Assembly: GCF_033115175.1 (NCBI RefSeq)
Contig: NC_084835.1
Coordinates: 63,346,448-63,410,447 of the forward strand
Source of the DNA: Lepus europaeus
Lineage: Eukaryota; Chordata; Mammalia; Lagomorpha; Leporidae
DNA: 64,000 bases
Direction of reading: 5' to 3'
Part shown: positions 11,230-22,240 of the stretch, piece by piece
How the letters are laid out: each line of letters starts with the position of its first letter
Position numbering within the stretch: position 1 is the stretch's first letter
The notes under the pieces: generated by a model
Told to the model about the DNA's origin: nothing
The model's database searches: none
The model's input: the letters and a program-made list of their open reading frames with translations, nothing else
Translations under genes and position numbers: made by a program

Positions 11230-11417
11230 TCAACTGTACTTTCAAAAATAATCTGCTTCTTTAAAAATATTCAGTCTCCTCAACATCATTTATTGAGAAC
11301 ACTGTCTTCTCATTTGAATAGTCTTGGCACTTTTTTTGAAAACCATTTGACCATTTATATGAAGGCTTATTTCTGGGCTGTCTATTCTATTCCATTGGCT
11401 TATATGTCTCTCTCTTT

Positions 11418-11745
11418 TTAAAGATTTATTTATTTATTTGAAAGAAAGTTACAGAGAGAAAGGGAGATGAAGGGGGAGTGAGTGAGAGAGAAGAGAGGTT
11501 CCATCTGCTAGTTCACTCCCCAGACAGCTGCAATGGCTAGGAGCTGGGCCAAAGCTGGGGACCTGGAACTCTATCTGCATCATCCATATAGGTGGCCGGG
11601 GGCCTAAGCACTTGGGTCATCTTCTGCTGCTTTCCCAAGCACAATAGCAGGGAGCTGGATTGGAAGTGGCGCAGCTGAGACTCAAACTGGTGCTCAAATG
11701 GGATGCTGGTGCCGTACTTCACTCGCTGTGCCATGCTCACCCCAT
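11418..11745 (-). mobile_element. CSINE, minus strand, in old L1
   Basis: Starts 'tttaaagatttatttattta', ends 'gccatgctcacccc'. L1 sequence resumes on both sides. Confidence 0.88.
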
Positions 11746-12308
11746 CAATCTGTCTTTATGTCACTACCATGTTGTTTTGATTACTATATCTTTAAGTAAG
11801 TTTTGATATCAGAAAATGTGAGACCCATTTTGTTCTTCCTTTTCAATATTGTTCTGGCTACTCCATTGTGATTCCATATGAATATTAGGATGCATTTTTT
11901 TGTTTTTCTCATTGGGATTTTGATAGGAAACGAATGATCACTTTGGATCACTTTGGATAGTTTGATCACTTTGATAGTTTGAACATTTTAACAGTGTTGT
12001 CTTCTAACCCATGAACTCGGAATGCCTTTCCATTTGTTTGTGTCTTGGCAATTATTTTCACTATATATTGTGGTTTTCAGTACACAAGTCTTCTGACTCC
12101 TTGAATAAGTTTATTCCCCAATTTTTAATTCTTTTTGATGTTATGATAAATGGAGTTTTCTTAGACTCTTTTCAGATCATTTATTGTTAGTGTATAGAAA
12201 TGCAACCAAATTACCTGCAATTTTTCAAGAAATTCTAGTCAGTAGTTAGTTCTTTTTCTCATCTGAAATCCATGTGTCCCATGCTGCTATATATTGAAGA
12301 CACCATAC

Positions 12309-12596
12309 AGGAGCAGGCATTTACCCAGCAGTTAATACAACAGTGTCCCAATCAGAATCCCTGAGTTCGGTTCCCGGCTCTGGCTCCTGACTCCTACCTA
12401 TGTGCAAACCCTGGGAGGCAGTGACGACAGCCTAGTATTGGGCTCTTGACTCCATGTGAGAAACCAGGATTGAGTTCCTGGCTTCTGACTCTCACTCTAG
12501 CCCAGTTCTGGCTGTTGAGACCATCTGGGGAGCATACCAGCAGATGGGAACTCTCTCTCTTCTTATATAAATAAAATAAAATAATTTTTAGAAAGA
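12309..12596 (+). mobile_element. CSINE, old divergent copy
   Basis: Starts 'ggagcaggcatttacccagc', ends in an AAATAAAATAAAAT tail. The body includes 'tggctcctgactcctacc' and 'gaaccaggattgagttcctg'-type segments. Confidence 0.8.
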
Positions 12597-12942
12597 CAAC
12601 ATATAGTTGAAGAGGACTTTAATGTGCAAGTGATTTCTACTGTAATTACACCGTATTTTATAGACTGCTTCTCTTCACCAATGCCCACTTCATGTCTTAT
12701 TTTTCTGTTATACTACTGGAAGCTATGGGGCAAGCACCCCATAAAAATACATCTCATTCTTGGACTATATACAAATGACTATTTAGTTGTAATGTCAGCT
12801 CTCAATATCCACAGGGGATTGGCTCTAAGACCTCTTAAATACCAAAATTCACTGATGTCCAAGTCTCTTATATAGGGTGGCATATACACTTCATTTTTTT
12901 ATGCTCTTACCTCTATTTTACATGTGCTGAATTCTACGCATT

Positions 12943-12943
<1 letters not shown>

Positions 12944-12984
<41 letters not shown>

Positions 12985-13297
12985 ACAGGTAGAGTTAGAT
13001 AGTGAGAGAGAGACAGAGAGAAAGGTCTTCCTTTCCGTTGGTTCACCCCCCAAATGGCCGCTACGGTCGGTGCGCTGCGCTGATCCAAAGCCAGGAGCCA
13101 GGTGCTTCCTCCTGGTCTCCCATGCGGGTGCAGAGCCCAAACACTTGGGCCATCCTCCACTGCCTTCCCGGACCACAGCAGAGAGCTGGACTGGAAGAGG
13201 AGCAACCAGGACAGAATCCGGTGCCCCCACTGGGACTAGAACCTGGGGTGCCAGCGCCTCAGGTGGAGGATTAGCCAAGTGAGCCGCAGCGCCAGCC
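12944..13297 (-). mobile_element. CSINE2, minus strand, with (TA)n tail
   Basis: The antisense tail has become a (TA) microsatellite (12,944-12,982). The body then follows normally and ends 'gccgcagcgccagcc'. Target-site duplication 'ctacgcattcttta' / 'ctacccattcttta' on the two sides. Confidence 0.92.
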
Positions 13298-13385
13298 TCT
13301 ACCCATTCTTTAAGGTCCATCTCATGTCAGACTTCTTTTCACATGCCTATATACAGCCTAAAGCTTTTTTCTCTTTCTCTTTCTT

Positions 13386-13512
13386 TTTTAAAAAGATTTG
13401 TGCATTTATTTGAAGGGCAGAGTTACAGAGAGAGAGGGAGAGACACACAGAGAGAGATCTTATATCTGCTTGTTCACTTCCCAGATGGCCTCAATGGGCT
13501 GGGCCAGTCCTA
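13386..13512 (-). mobile_element. CSINE tail fragment, minus strand
   Basis: Antisense tail and first third of body ('gaagggcagagttacagaga', 'tgcttgttcacttcccagat'). The head half is missing. Confidence 0.75.
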
Positions 13513-13719
13513 CGTCATAAATCATCTCTGGATTGTTTGTAATACCTAAGACAGTGTAAATGCTACATAAATTGTTGTTACACTGAATGTTTGGGGAATA
13601 ACGCTAAGAAAAATATCTGTACATGTGTACATGTTCAGTTCAGATAAATTTTTAAAATATATTTTTTTCCATTCCTAGCTGGTTGAACCCACCGATGTAC
13701 CCACTCATGAAGAGGTGAT

Positions 13720-14700
13720 TGCATTTCTTACACAAGTTTGGAATCCACTGAACCATTTCCACTTCCTGTGTCAGATTCTTTACCTATCAAAAGTATTTTG
13801 GTTCAGGGCTGGAGGAAGCAGTGGGAAGGGAGATATTCCACCTAACTGGCAACTTTAATATAGCATGACACTCTTCACTTACACCTGTCATTAGAAACTA
13901 TAAATTGTTCTTCAAGCCCAAGAGTGAACAAGACTGAGTGGAGTGGTCGTAGCAGTGCCTCTGGCGTCAAGCTGAGAGACATCATTTGGGAATGCTAACC
14001 TGAATATGAGAAGCAGTTGCCATTTCAAGGGTCTGGAAAGGCACTCAAATACCTTTTGCTTTTTCACTTTAATATGATTTCCTTTTGAGTTTGACATGTA
14101 CACTACAGATAAAATCTTGCATAATTTGATCTTTTCCTTTGGACTATAACCTCTAGGTGACAGTCAACATTATTGAAAACATGATTTAATATGAGAGATA
14201 TTGCACAGCTAGTCTTGTGACATTTTGAGCACAAATTGTCATTTTTCTTAGATGATTTGTTACTGAGCAAATTAGATTTCCCGTGAACACAGTGACCATA
14301 CCTTTTTGTGATGTAATAAAACCATTGTTTAACTAGCTTTAGGTAGCCTTGCAAATCATTACTACATGTCCTTTGTTCTCCTCAAATCTCACAAGTCATT
14401 AGGTCTTGATCGAGAATTCTCCAAAGTAAGCTTGAAAGCTCCAAGATCCTAGAGTGGTATTTTTCCAGGAGACCACCCGCAGGAGGCCATCTGCAGGAGG
14501 CCCAGGCTGGGAGGGTGTCCCTGGCATTAAGACCTGCTGTATGCTGTGGCTTTGCTAAAGGAACTTGTAGATGGCTCCTGAGCAGCACAAGTCTCAAAGG
14601 AACCACTTGGGAAGGAATATGACCAACAAAAGTTATTTGGGAACTACTGTATGATCCAATAAATGACATCTTTGATTTTGAAGCACAGTTTTGCCAGAAT
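13720..14700. other. Unassigned, repeat-poor interval
   Basis: I recognise no repeat family and no protein. The longest minus-strand open frame here (14,382-14,669, 95 codons) has no visible domain. It is one of the few intervals of about 1 kb without SINEs. Confidence 0.4.
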
Positions 14701-15162
14701 CAGCCTGCTGTTAATAGTCAATAAAATTATTTTCAATTTGAAGCTACTAAAAACAATATTGTTGTGAATGTTCACTTTACATGCTGTATATATTTCTGGA
14801 TGTCTTCATAGCTACATTTCTATGTATTATATATCTAGGAATAGAATTGGCTGGAAATAGAGAATGTGAATCTTCCAATTTAATATGTTACTGAATCGAT
14901 TTTCAAAGTTATATCATTTTACACTATTTCTAGTACTTTAAGAGTTCAAATTGTTTCCCATTCTTGACAACATGAATTTTGAAATGTTAACCTTTCTGAC
15001 ACATATGTGTACACTGTTATTATGGTTTTAGTGATCACTTTTATGGATTATCAGTGGTGTTTAATATCTGTTGACTGGTTATCCTCTTTGGGGAGTATCT
15101 GTTCAAGTTCTATTCCCTATTTTTCTTTCAGGCTGTCTTTTTCTCATTGGTCTGTAGGAGTT

Positions 15163-15222
15163 AAGTGTGTGTGTGTATATATAAATATATTCAATTTTAT
15201 TGTTGCACACACACACACACTT
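15163..15222. repeat. (GT)n ... (AC)n inverted dinucleotide repeat
   Basis: AAGTGTGTGTGTGT at 15,163-15,176 is the exact reverse complement of ACACACACACACTT at 15,209-15,222. A 32-base AT-rich spacer separates them. A 14-bp stem is therefore possible. Confidence 0.85.
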
Positions 15223-15917
15223 CCTGGCTTGTTTCTAAATTCACACGGGTGCATTTAGTGAATAAATGTCTTAATTTAAATGTTGTCCAATTTATCCAGT
15301 TTTTCTTTTATAAGATTTTTTACTGTCAAGTTTAAGAAACTTTTCTCTATGTCACATCATAAATTTTTATTATATTTCTCTTTCACATTGAGATTCATTC
15401 ACCTAGAATTGATTTTTGTGTAGATGTGCTGCAGGGGTCAAGATTCATGTTGTATATTTCAATGTCCAATTGTCCCAGCACCTTTTATTGAACAGGGGCC
15501 AGTAGTGTGATCTTTCTTCATAAATCAATCATTCACAGAACTGTGGGGCCAACTGCAGCTTTTCTACACTATTCCTCTGCTATATTTGACTATTTTCATA
15601 AATAATATCCTCTTCATTACTGTAGCTTTTTACTAAAGTATTACTGGTATTTCTTCTTCATCATTTTCCTCAATATTTTGGCCTTTTGCATTCCCAAATA
15701 AGATTTAGAATTAGTTTGTAAATTTTCATGCAAAAGAACATTACTAACATTTTTATTAAAACAGTATTGGATCTATAGATCAGTTTGGGAAGAACTGACT
15801 TCCTCACTGTAACCCACTAATGGGAATTCAAAATCTCACATCTACTGATGTAAATACGGAATCCATGAACATGTATTATGTCATTTACTTAGGTCTGAAT
15901 AACTCTTCTCAGTTTAG

Positions 15918-16180
15918 TTTTTAAATTATTTATTTTATTTATTTGAACGGCAGAGAGAGAGAATCTCCCACCTGCTGGTTCACTCCCTAAATGTCCAAGA
16001 GCTGGGATCTTAATCCAGTCTCCTACTGGGTGGCAGGGACCCATCTACTGTAGCCATCCCCTTCTGCCTGCTAGGGTACACATCTTCAGGAAGCTGGAAT
16101 CAGGAGCAGAGATGGAACTTGAACCCATGCATTTTGATATGGGATGTGGCAGTCCTAACTAGCATCTTTACTGTTGTATC
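15918..16180 (-). mobile_element. CSINE, minus strand, in old L1
   Basis: Starts 'tttttaaattatttatttta', continues 'cacctgctggttcactccct', and ends around 'gggatgtggcagtcc'. Diverged copy with a shortened body. Confidence 0.8.
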
Positions 16181-16910
16181 TAATTTTTTTGGTTTTTGAT
16201 GAAATGGTTTTGCACAGTTTTCATTTTACTTGATCCTAAATATTGATTTGTTTGATGCTATTTAAATTATATTTTCTAATTGTTAATTGTGGATATAAAG
16301 GAATACACTTGGGTACCTGGTAATTTTGCCAAATATTAATAGTTTATCCATTTATTGGTTTGGATTTCAAACATACAAAATTATGTCATCAACAAAGAAC
16401 ATTTATTTTTCATTCTAATCCTTACTTTAATTTATTTGCTTGTTTGCTGTTTATTACCTTTCTGCACTGGCTAGGAGCACATTATAAGCTAAGTATATAT
16501 GGTAACAGTGGCATCGTTGTCTCATTTCTAGTCTCAGAGAGAAATCTTGCTTTCATCATAAAGTATGATTTTTAATAGGTTGTTAAATACTTTTGATCAG
16601 ATTAAAGAATTTCTGTTTTATTCCTAGTTTATAAAATTATTGATCTTGGGTTTGAATCTTATCAAAGTATTTTTCTGCATGTTTTCATATGGTCATATAT
16701 AGGTTTTCATGTTTATCATAATAATGAAATCAATTCTAATCATTACTCCTAGAGTGTTCAAACAACTTTGTGTTCTTGGAATAAAATCAACTTTTTGTGC
16801 TATATTATATTTCTGTATATGTCATAGTTGATGTATTAATTTTTCTGTAGAATTTGTACATTTATATTTATGACAGGTATTGGCTGTACAAAATTTTAAT
16901 TTTATTTAAA

Positions 16911-18750
16911 CTACCTCTGAACTACAACAACAACTTCATGCTTCTTCCCAGTAAGATGCCCTTTATATAAATAGGCGTTCTCATCCCTATCCCAAAAGGA
17001 AAAACCTGAGATCTCAGTGTTACGTATAGATCTCTCGGTGATATTAATTGCATTCCTAGCTCATTTAGAATTCCACTTGAATATTCTCTAATGTAAAGCC
17101 TACATTGCAGAGTCAACCACCATCAAAAGTCTGCACACAAAGTAATTCAGAGGAGGAGCATGAGAGAATAAATATTTAAAATGTGTAAATTAATACTTAA
17201 GAAGCAAGGAAGATGAACATAGTGAGTACATTCTTCATTTCTATTACAGGTTGTGGGGCTGTAATTTGATACTTACACTTCCCTTCCTCTAATTCTCATC
17301 GCAGGATTCCTAGGCCTTTGGCCAGCAGCCATGCTAGTTGGAAATTTGTTCCTTTATAAAGGTCCTGAGATTTCAGTGATTCTGTTTTTCACTGGGTTGC
17401 AGTCATCTTTTATTAAGAAGTGTTTGAAAACTATTTTCCATTTAGATATTCTCTGGTGCTGCCTCACGTGAAAAACCAACTTTCCACTTATTCTATAATC
17501 AGAATCAATTTCCCCAACTAGTTTCCGTTAGTTCTGAGACACAGGGAGACCAGAAGAGCCAGATGGTAGTCTCGATTTTCAATCCATTATGACCCTTGTT
17601 TGTCTTCTCTTTGAAGGCAAAGATGTAAATCTTGCAGAAGCCACACTTTCCAAGTGTTTAGGAGTGGGTGTGGGTTTTAGGTGTAGGAGTGACAGGGCCC
17701 ACTCCCACATCCAGCTCTTCATTTCTAGACAAGAATTATGGCAGTTGGAGAAATGGCATCACATATAGGTGGTCGCCTCAAAGCACTTCCTGTAGGACGC
17801 TGTCCAATCTTATAGGATGTTGTCTCTTCACAGGAAGCTCCCCAACAGCTGTCTCAGACTAGATGCTGCTCAGAAACAGGGCACATGGAAGGACCACGCA
17901 ATTCCATGGCACGAGTCCGTTCCTGCTCTTCGCATGCTGGGAGTTGCTCTCCTTGACCAGAAGCCACACTGTGTGAGATGCTTTGATGCTGGCTAAGGTA
18001 CTTTTTGTATCCGTCAGAAATATTTTGACCAAAATATTATGGGCAACAAAGGCAAATCCAAATCTAAAATAAATGAGAGTCTACCAAAGACTAATCATTT
18101 TCATTAGCAGAATTGGAGGAGCTTAACACAATCTACTATCCAGTGGCTGGTAAGTCCCCCATAGAAAGGAGTCATATTGTGGGCAATGGTGGTGTTAGGC
18201 ACCTAAGATGAGACCTGTGCACTTGTTTAGCCAATTCACAGCTCCCTATGCCCCTGCTGTGTATGTTGTTCAAGAGCCTTTTAATAAGAAACCAGGTGGC
18301 CAGGAAAAGATGCAAACTAATACCCATAGAGTGGGCCATTTCGTCAAGCTGATTATTGACAGCATTATCTGCAGAGGGAAAGCAGTAGCTTTATAGTAGA
18401 AAGATGAGGTGGCTGTGTCCTTAACCAACTGATTAAGTAGTCTTATCAATCCACTGACAGCCTGACCTCAGGCGCTCCTGATATGGTCACGAAGAAGTAC
18501 ACAGCACTACCTAAGATGCAACTTCGCAAAAATTATTTCCCTTGAACCTTATTAGGCCTTTAGACTTGAGCTTCTAGGAGAATGGGTGGGGGTGGGGGTG
18601 GGGGTTAGGGTAAGGCAAGATGACAATGTGAAGAAATAATCAGACAAATCAAGAATGTGGATGTTTTATAAGACAACTGCTCTGATATCTTCCAAAAGAC
18701 AATATCCTAAGAGAAAGGGTGAAGTGCCATTCTGGCTTAAAACAGAATTG
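16911..18750. other. Unassigned, repeat-poor interval (about 1.8 kb)
   Basis: No SINE and no L1 that I can recognise. Open frames are under 70 codons. It contains a G-rich tract at 18,584-18,610. One of the longest unassigned intervals left of the CpG island. Confidence 0.4.
18584..18610 (+). repeat. G-quadruplex-type tract
   Basis: Four G-runs of 3-5 separated by single T, then TTAGGG. This satisfies the G3+N1-7 rule on the + strand. Confidence 0.75.
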
Positions 18751-18751
18751 A

Positions 18752-19084
18752 CGGGCCAGAGCTGTGGTGGAGTGGGTTAAGCCCTGGCCTGAAGCTCTGG
18801 CATCCCATTTGGGAGCTGGTTCGAGTCCTGGCTGCTCCACTTCCAATCCAGCTCTCTGCTATGGCCTGGGATAGCAGTGGAAGATGGCCCAAATCCTTGG
18901 GCCCCTGCATCCACATGGGAGACCCGGAAGAAGCTCCTGGCTCCTGGCTTCAGATCTGCGCAGTTCCGGCCATTGCGGGCATCTGAGGAGTGAACTGACA
19001 GATGGAAGACCTTTCTCTCTGTCTCTACCTCTCTCTGTAACTCTGTCTTTCAAATAAATAAAATAACTCTTCAAGAAAAACTTT
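18752..19084 (+). mobile_element. CSINE
   Basis: Starts 'gggccagagctgtggtggag', ends 'tttcaaataaataaaat' plus A-rich tail. Flanks 'agaattga' / 'ggaattga' suggest the duplication. Confidence 0.88.
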
Positions 19085-19246
19085 AAAAAATGGAATTGAA
19101 AGATGTAAGAATCACTTGTAACCCACAACTATTGTCTAGATCCTGGATGTTTTTAAAAAGTAACAAAGGATATTTTGAGGGAATTAGGAAATCTGAATAT
19201 GGTATGTGTATTAGATGACACTAAAAAGTTATGATGGGGGAGGGGG

Positions 19247-19595
19247 GGCTGGTGCTGTGGTATAGGAGGTTAAAACCCTGGCCCGCAGCATTGGTATCCC
19301 ATATGGGTGCCAGTTCGAGTCCCAGCTGCTCTACTCTCAATCCAGCTCCCTGCTAATGTGCCCTGGGAAAGCAGCGAAGAATGGCCCAAGTCCTTGGGCC
19401 CCTGCACCTATGTGGGAAGAAGAAGCTCCTGGCTGCTGCTTGGGATAGGCTCAGCTCTGGCCATTGAGGCCATTTGGGGAGTGAACCAGCAGATGGAAGA
19501 TTCTCAATCTCTCTCTCTCTCTCTCTCTCTCTCCCCCCCCCCACTTCTCTGAACCTCTGTCTTTCAAACAAACAAAATAAATCTTCTAAAAGAAA
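19247..19595 (+). mobile_element. CSINE with (CT)n
   Basis: Starts 'ggggctggtgctgtggtata', ends 'aaataaatcttctaaaa'. The pyrimidine block is an expanded CT run near 19,508-19,532. Flanks 'aaagttatgatg' / 'aaagttctgatg' form a likely target-site duplication. Confidence 0.9.
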
Positions 19596-19667
19596 GTTCT
19601 GATGAAGTTGTTGAGAGCTGTAATGGAACTATAGTTGGGTAAATAATACACATACTTATTCCCCTTT

Positions 19668-19955
19668 TAAAGTGTTTATTTATTTAGAAATGCAGAGAGA
19701 CAGAGGAGTGCAGATCTTCCACCTACAGGTTCATTCCCCAAATGCCCACAATAGCTGGCCAAGGGCCAAGTGAAAACTAGGAGCCAGAAATTCAATCCAG
19801 GTCTCCATGTGGGTGACAGGAACTCAGCTACCTGAACCATCACCTGCTGCCTCCCACAGTGTACATCAGCACGAAGCTGGCCTCATGAGCAGAACAGAGA
19901 CTACTTTGCTGTAGAGATGGGCAACTTAATCACTGCACCAACCATCTGTTCCACA
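19668..19955 (-). mobile_element. CSINE, minus strand
   Basis: Starts 'taaagtgtttatttatttag', ends near 'cactgcaccaaccatctgt'. Old copy. Confidence 0.75.
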
Positions 19956-20812
19956 TATACATTTATTCTTAACAAGACGTACAGAAAGTGCTTGGGGTAA
20001 AGTGTTATGTTGTTTGTAGCTTACTTTCAAATAAACAAAATCTTTGTAGATAAATTATAGATAAGCACAAGTGGGAAGTTAGTATATATTAAATATAGGT
20101 GGTATAAAGTCTTTTAAAAAGTCTGTGTTAATTTCTTTGCTCAGAATGTATGATAATACAAGCAGGCAAGAGTTTAAAATTTGAACAAACTTGCAGGATG
20201 TAAGCTGGAATTCTCTTATAAGACAATTAAAATAGAGAAAACCCTAACACATCAAGCAAAAAAAAAAACAAAAACAAAAACAAAAAAACATTAGATTGAG
20301 TTCAGTGAAGTTGCAGGATACAAAATCAATATAAAAAAATTCAACCTTATTTTACACACTAGCAACAAACATTCCAAAAATGAGACCAAAAAAAACAAAT
20401 CTATCTACAATAGCATCAAAACGAATAAGATAGGTATTCATTTAAGTCAAGTGCAAAATCTGTACACTGGTAACTGAGTACTGATAGAAATTAAATTAGA
20501 TGTAGATAATTGGAAAGGCACCTATACTCATAGTTCAGAATGCTTAGTGTTTTTCACATGACAATAGGCCCTTCATTAATCTATGGATTTAATACATTTT
20601 TGCTTACAAAAATCCCAGGTAGATTTTCTGCAAAAGTTGATAAGTTTATCCTAAAAGTTATATAGAAATGGGAAGAATCCAGAAGACCCAAAATAATTTT
20701 GAAAAAGAACAGAGTTGGGGACTCAGGTGTTCTGATTTCCAATCTTACTGTAGTAACCATGGTAATCAAGACAATGTGATACTGTGGTACAGAGATGGAC
20801 ATCTAAAGAGCC

Positions 20813-21310
20813 CCTATATGTTGCCCTCGTGCTGTTTGCTTCCTCTTAGTATGGTAGCACCAGTTACTAAAGCCCTCTGGTGCCAAACTCAAATTCTTAT
20901 GCATCCAGTTGCCTAACAGTAGCTCAAATGGACATACATGTTTATTCAGGAAGAGTCTGCCTGTTTTACACAGCTCGTGAAATTGTACCCAACACCTGTG
21001 AGCCATAGATTGAATCAATTCTGCAGTAACAAAAATTCCCGAACCACTACGGCCGCTTGGAGTTCTGTGACACGCAGCCTCCCACCTTGCTGCTAGCATT
21101 GCCTCTTCGTGCCCCTCTTCTGGGCTTCTGGGCGCCTGTCCTGCTGGATCTCTGACAGGTATGCCATGAGGTACTTCTCTGATGCCGCTCTGAAGCACCA
21201 CCCAAAAGCACTTGATGCAAACACTGCCATCTTGTGGTCTTACGTGTTCTTGGTCAGCCCCCAAATCCTTGAATTCAACACATACTGGAATATGGGCAGC
21301 CATATAGATC
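20813..21310 (-). other. Unidentified ~500-bp insertion in L1 with a long open frame on the minus strand
   Basis: This segment is more GC-balanced than the L1 around it and carries a 169-codon minus-strand frame (20,803-21,312). The first and last codons of that frame fall in flanking L1. I see no known domain, no signal peptide and no zinc-binding pattern. It has no clear poly(A) or poly(T) end and no convincing long target-site duplication, so a simple processed pseudogene is not demonstrated. It could be a fragment of an unrecognised repeat or a retrocopy of a non-coding part of an mRNA. Confidence 0.35.
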
Positions 21311-21432
21311 ATTGGAATAGAATTACGAATCCAGAAATAGTCTGAATTTGTATGGTCAATTAATTTTTGACAAAAGTGTCAGAAATATTCAATGGGGGGA
21401 AGAATAGACTTGTCAACAAATGTGCAGCTGGA

Positions 21433-21780
21433 TACACTAGCCCTCCCTCATTCCTGGTTTCACTTTCCACAGTTTCACTTATCCATGTGAAACTGCAGTG
21501 TGAAAACATTACAAGGAAAATTCTAGAAATAAATAATTTATATTTTTAATATTTTTATGACAGCATATTTTTATAACTTTTCTGGTTTTTATTAGTTATT
21601 GTAGTTAATCTTTCACTGTGCCTAATTTATAAATTAGATTTTATTATAACATGTGTGTATTGGGAAAAAACATACTGTAAAAGGATTAGCTACTCTCCAT
21701 GGTGAGAGGCATTCACAGCAGGCCTTGGAACATATCTTCCATGTTTCAGGGAGAACTGCAGTCATATGTAAAGAATAATG
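21433..21780 (+). mobile_element. Tigger-type DNA transposon relic nested in L1
   Basis: Left part 'cctggtttcactttccacag' and 'aaaattctagaaataaataa', right part 'gccttggaacatatcttcca' then 'gagaactgcag'. These resemble the two ends of a Tigger element with the middle removed. It is the same class as the element at 1-443. Confidence 0.6.
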
Positions 21781-22240
21781 TTGGACTTTCCTATCTCATA
21801 TAATACACAAAATTCAACTTCAAATGGATCATAATCCTAAATATAAAAGCTACAACACAAAAGTCTGAGAAAAAGACACAGAAGTGAATCTCAGTGACCT
21901 TGGATTGGGCAAGGCTTCTTAGATAAGACAAAAAAACCACTAGAGATAAAAGAAAAACTAATAAATTAGAGCTCATCAAAAATATTTGTGCTGCAAATAG
22001 TACCATCAAGAAAGTGAAAAGACAGAGCACAGAAGGGAAATAAATATTTGCAAATCATAATTCTGATAAGGAAATTAATTCAATCACATAAAAGACCCAT
22101 TACAGCTTAATAATAAAGACAATGAAAATAAAAAATAATCATAGGATTTCAAAAGCCTTTCATGCAAATGCCTAATATACTGTATACAAATGAGATGGAA
22201 ATTGCCAATAAGCACATGAAAAAATGCCCAACACCTTTGT

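Larger units (their letters stand above)
8780..12240 (-). mobile_element. Old LINE-1 (ORF2 end and 3' UTR), minus strand, broken by several CSINEs
   Basis: L1 antisense landmarks appear in the correct order: 'gtgggaaaatacacacaaca', 'ttgggctgctgtgaatgatg', 'ctaccaacagtgtacaaggg', 'tcgttgtggttttgatttg', 'tattctggttattaacctct', 'ggcttatttctgggctgtct', 'ccatgttgttttgattacta' and 'attgtgattccatatgaata'. CSINEs interrupt it at 9,370-9,710, 9,971-10,306, 10,334-10,652, 10,928-11,229 and 11,418-11,745. With the inserts removed, the L1 pieces are collinear. All frames are broken. Confidence 0.82.
12796..13718 (+). mobile_element. MER2 (Tigger-derived MITE), split by two CSINEs
   Basis: Starts at the terminal repeat-like 'cagctctcaatatccacagg'. 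It continues with 'taccaaaattcactgatgtc' and, after the inserts, 'gtaaatgctacataaattgt' and 'gtacatgttcagttcag', and ends near 'ggttgaacccaccgatgtac'. The order matches the MER2 consensus. CSINEs occupy 12,944-13,297 and 13,386-13,512. Confidence 0.75.
14700..16910 (-). mobile_element. Ancient LINE-1 body, minus strand, with a CSINE inside
   Basis: Antisense landmarks of an old L1 are visible: 'gaattgatttttgtgtagat', 'ccagcaccttttattgaaca', 'tactgtagctttttacta' and, after the SINE, 'ttttgatgaaatggttttgc'-type text and AT-rich ORF2-like sequence. Strongly diverged. The boundaries, especially at 16.9 kb, are uncertain. Confidence 0.6.
20225..22240 (+). mobile_element. LINE-1 ORF2 3' part, plus strand, with two nested insertions
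   Basis: Sense-strand L1 text: 'aagttgcaggatacaaaatc', 'tacaatagcatcaaaacg', 'aacagagttggggactcagg', 'gatcattggaatagaatta', 'taatttttgacaaaagtgtc', 'gaaaaactaataaattagag' and 'tgaaaagacagagcacag'. The L1 is interrupted at about 20,813-21,310 by an unidentified segment and at about 21,433-21,780 by a Tigger-type relic. With those removed, the three L1 pieces join collinearly. The coding frame is broken. Confidence 0.78.
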
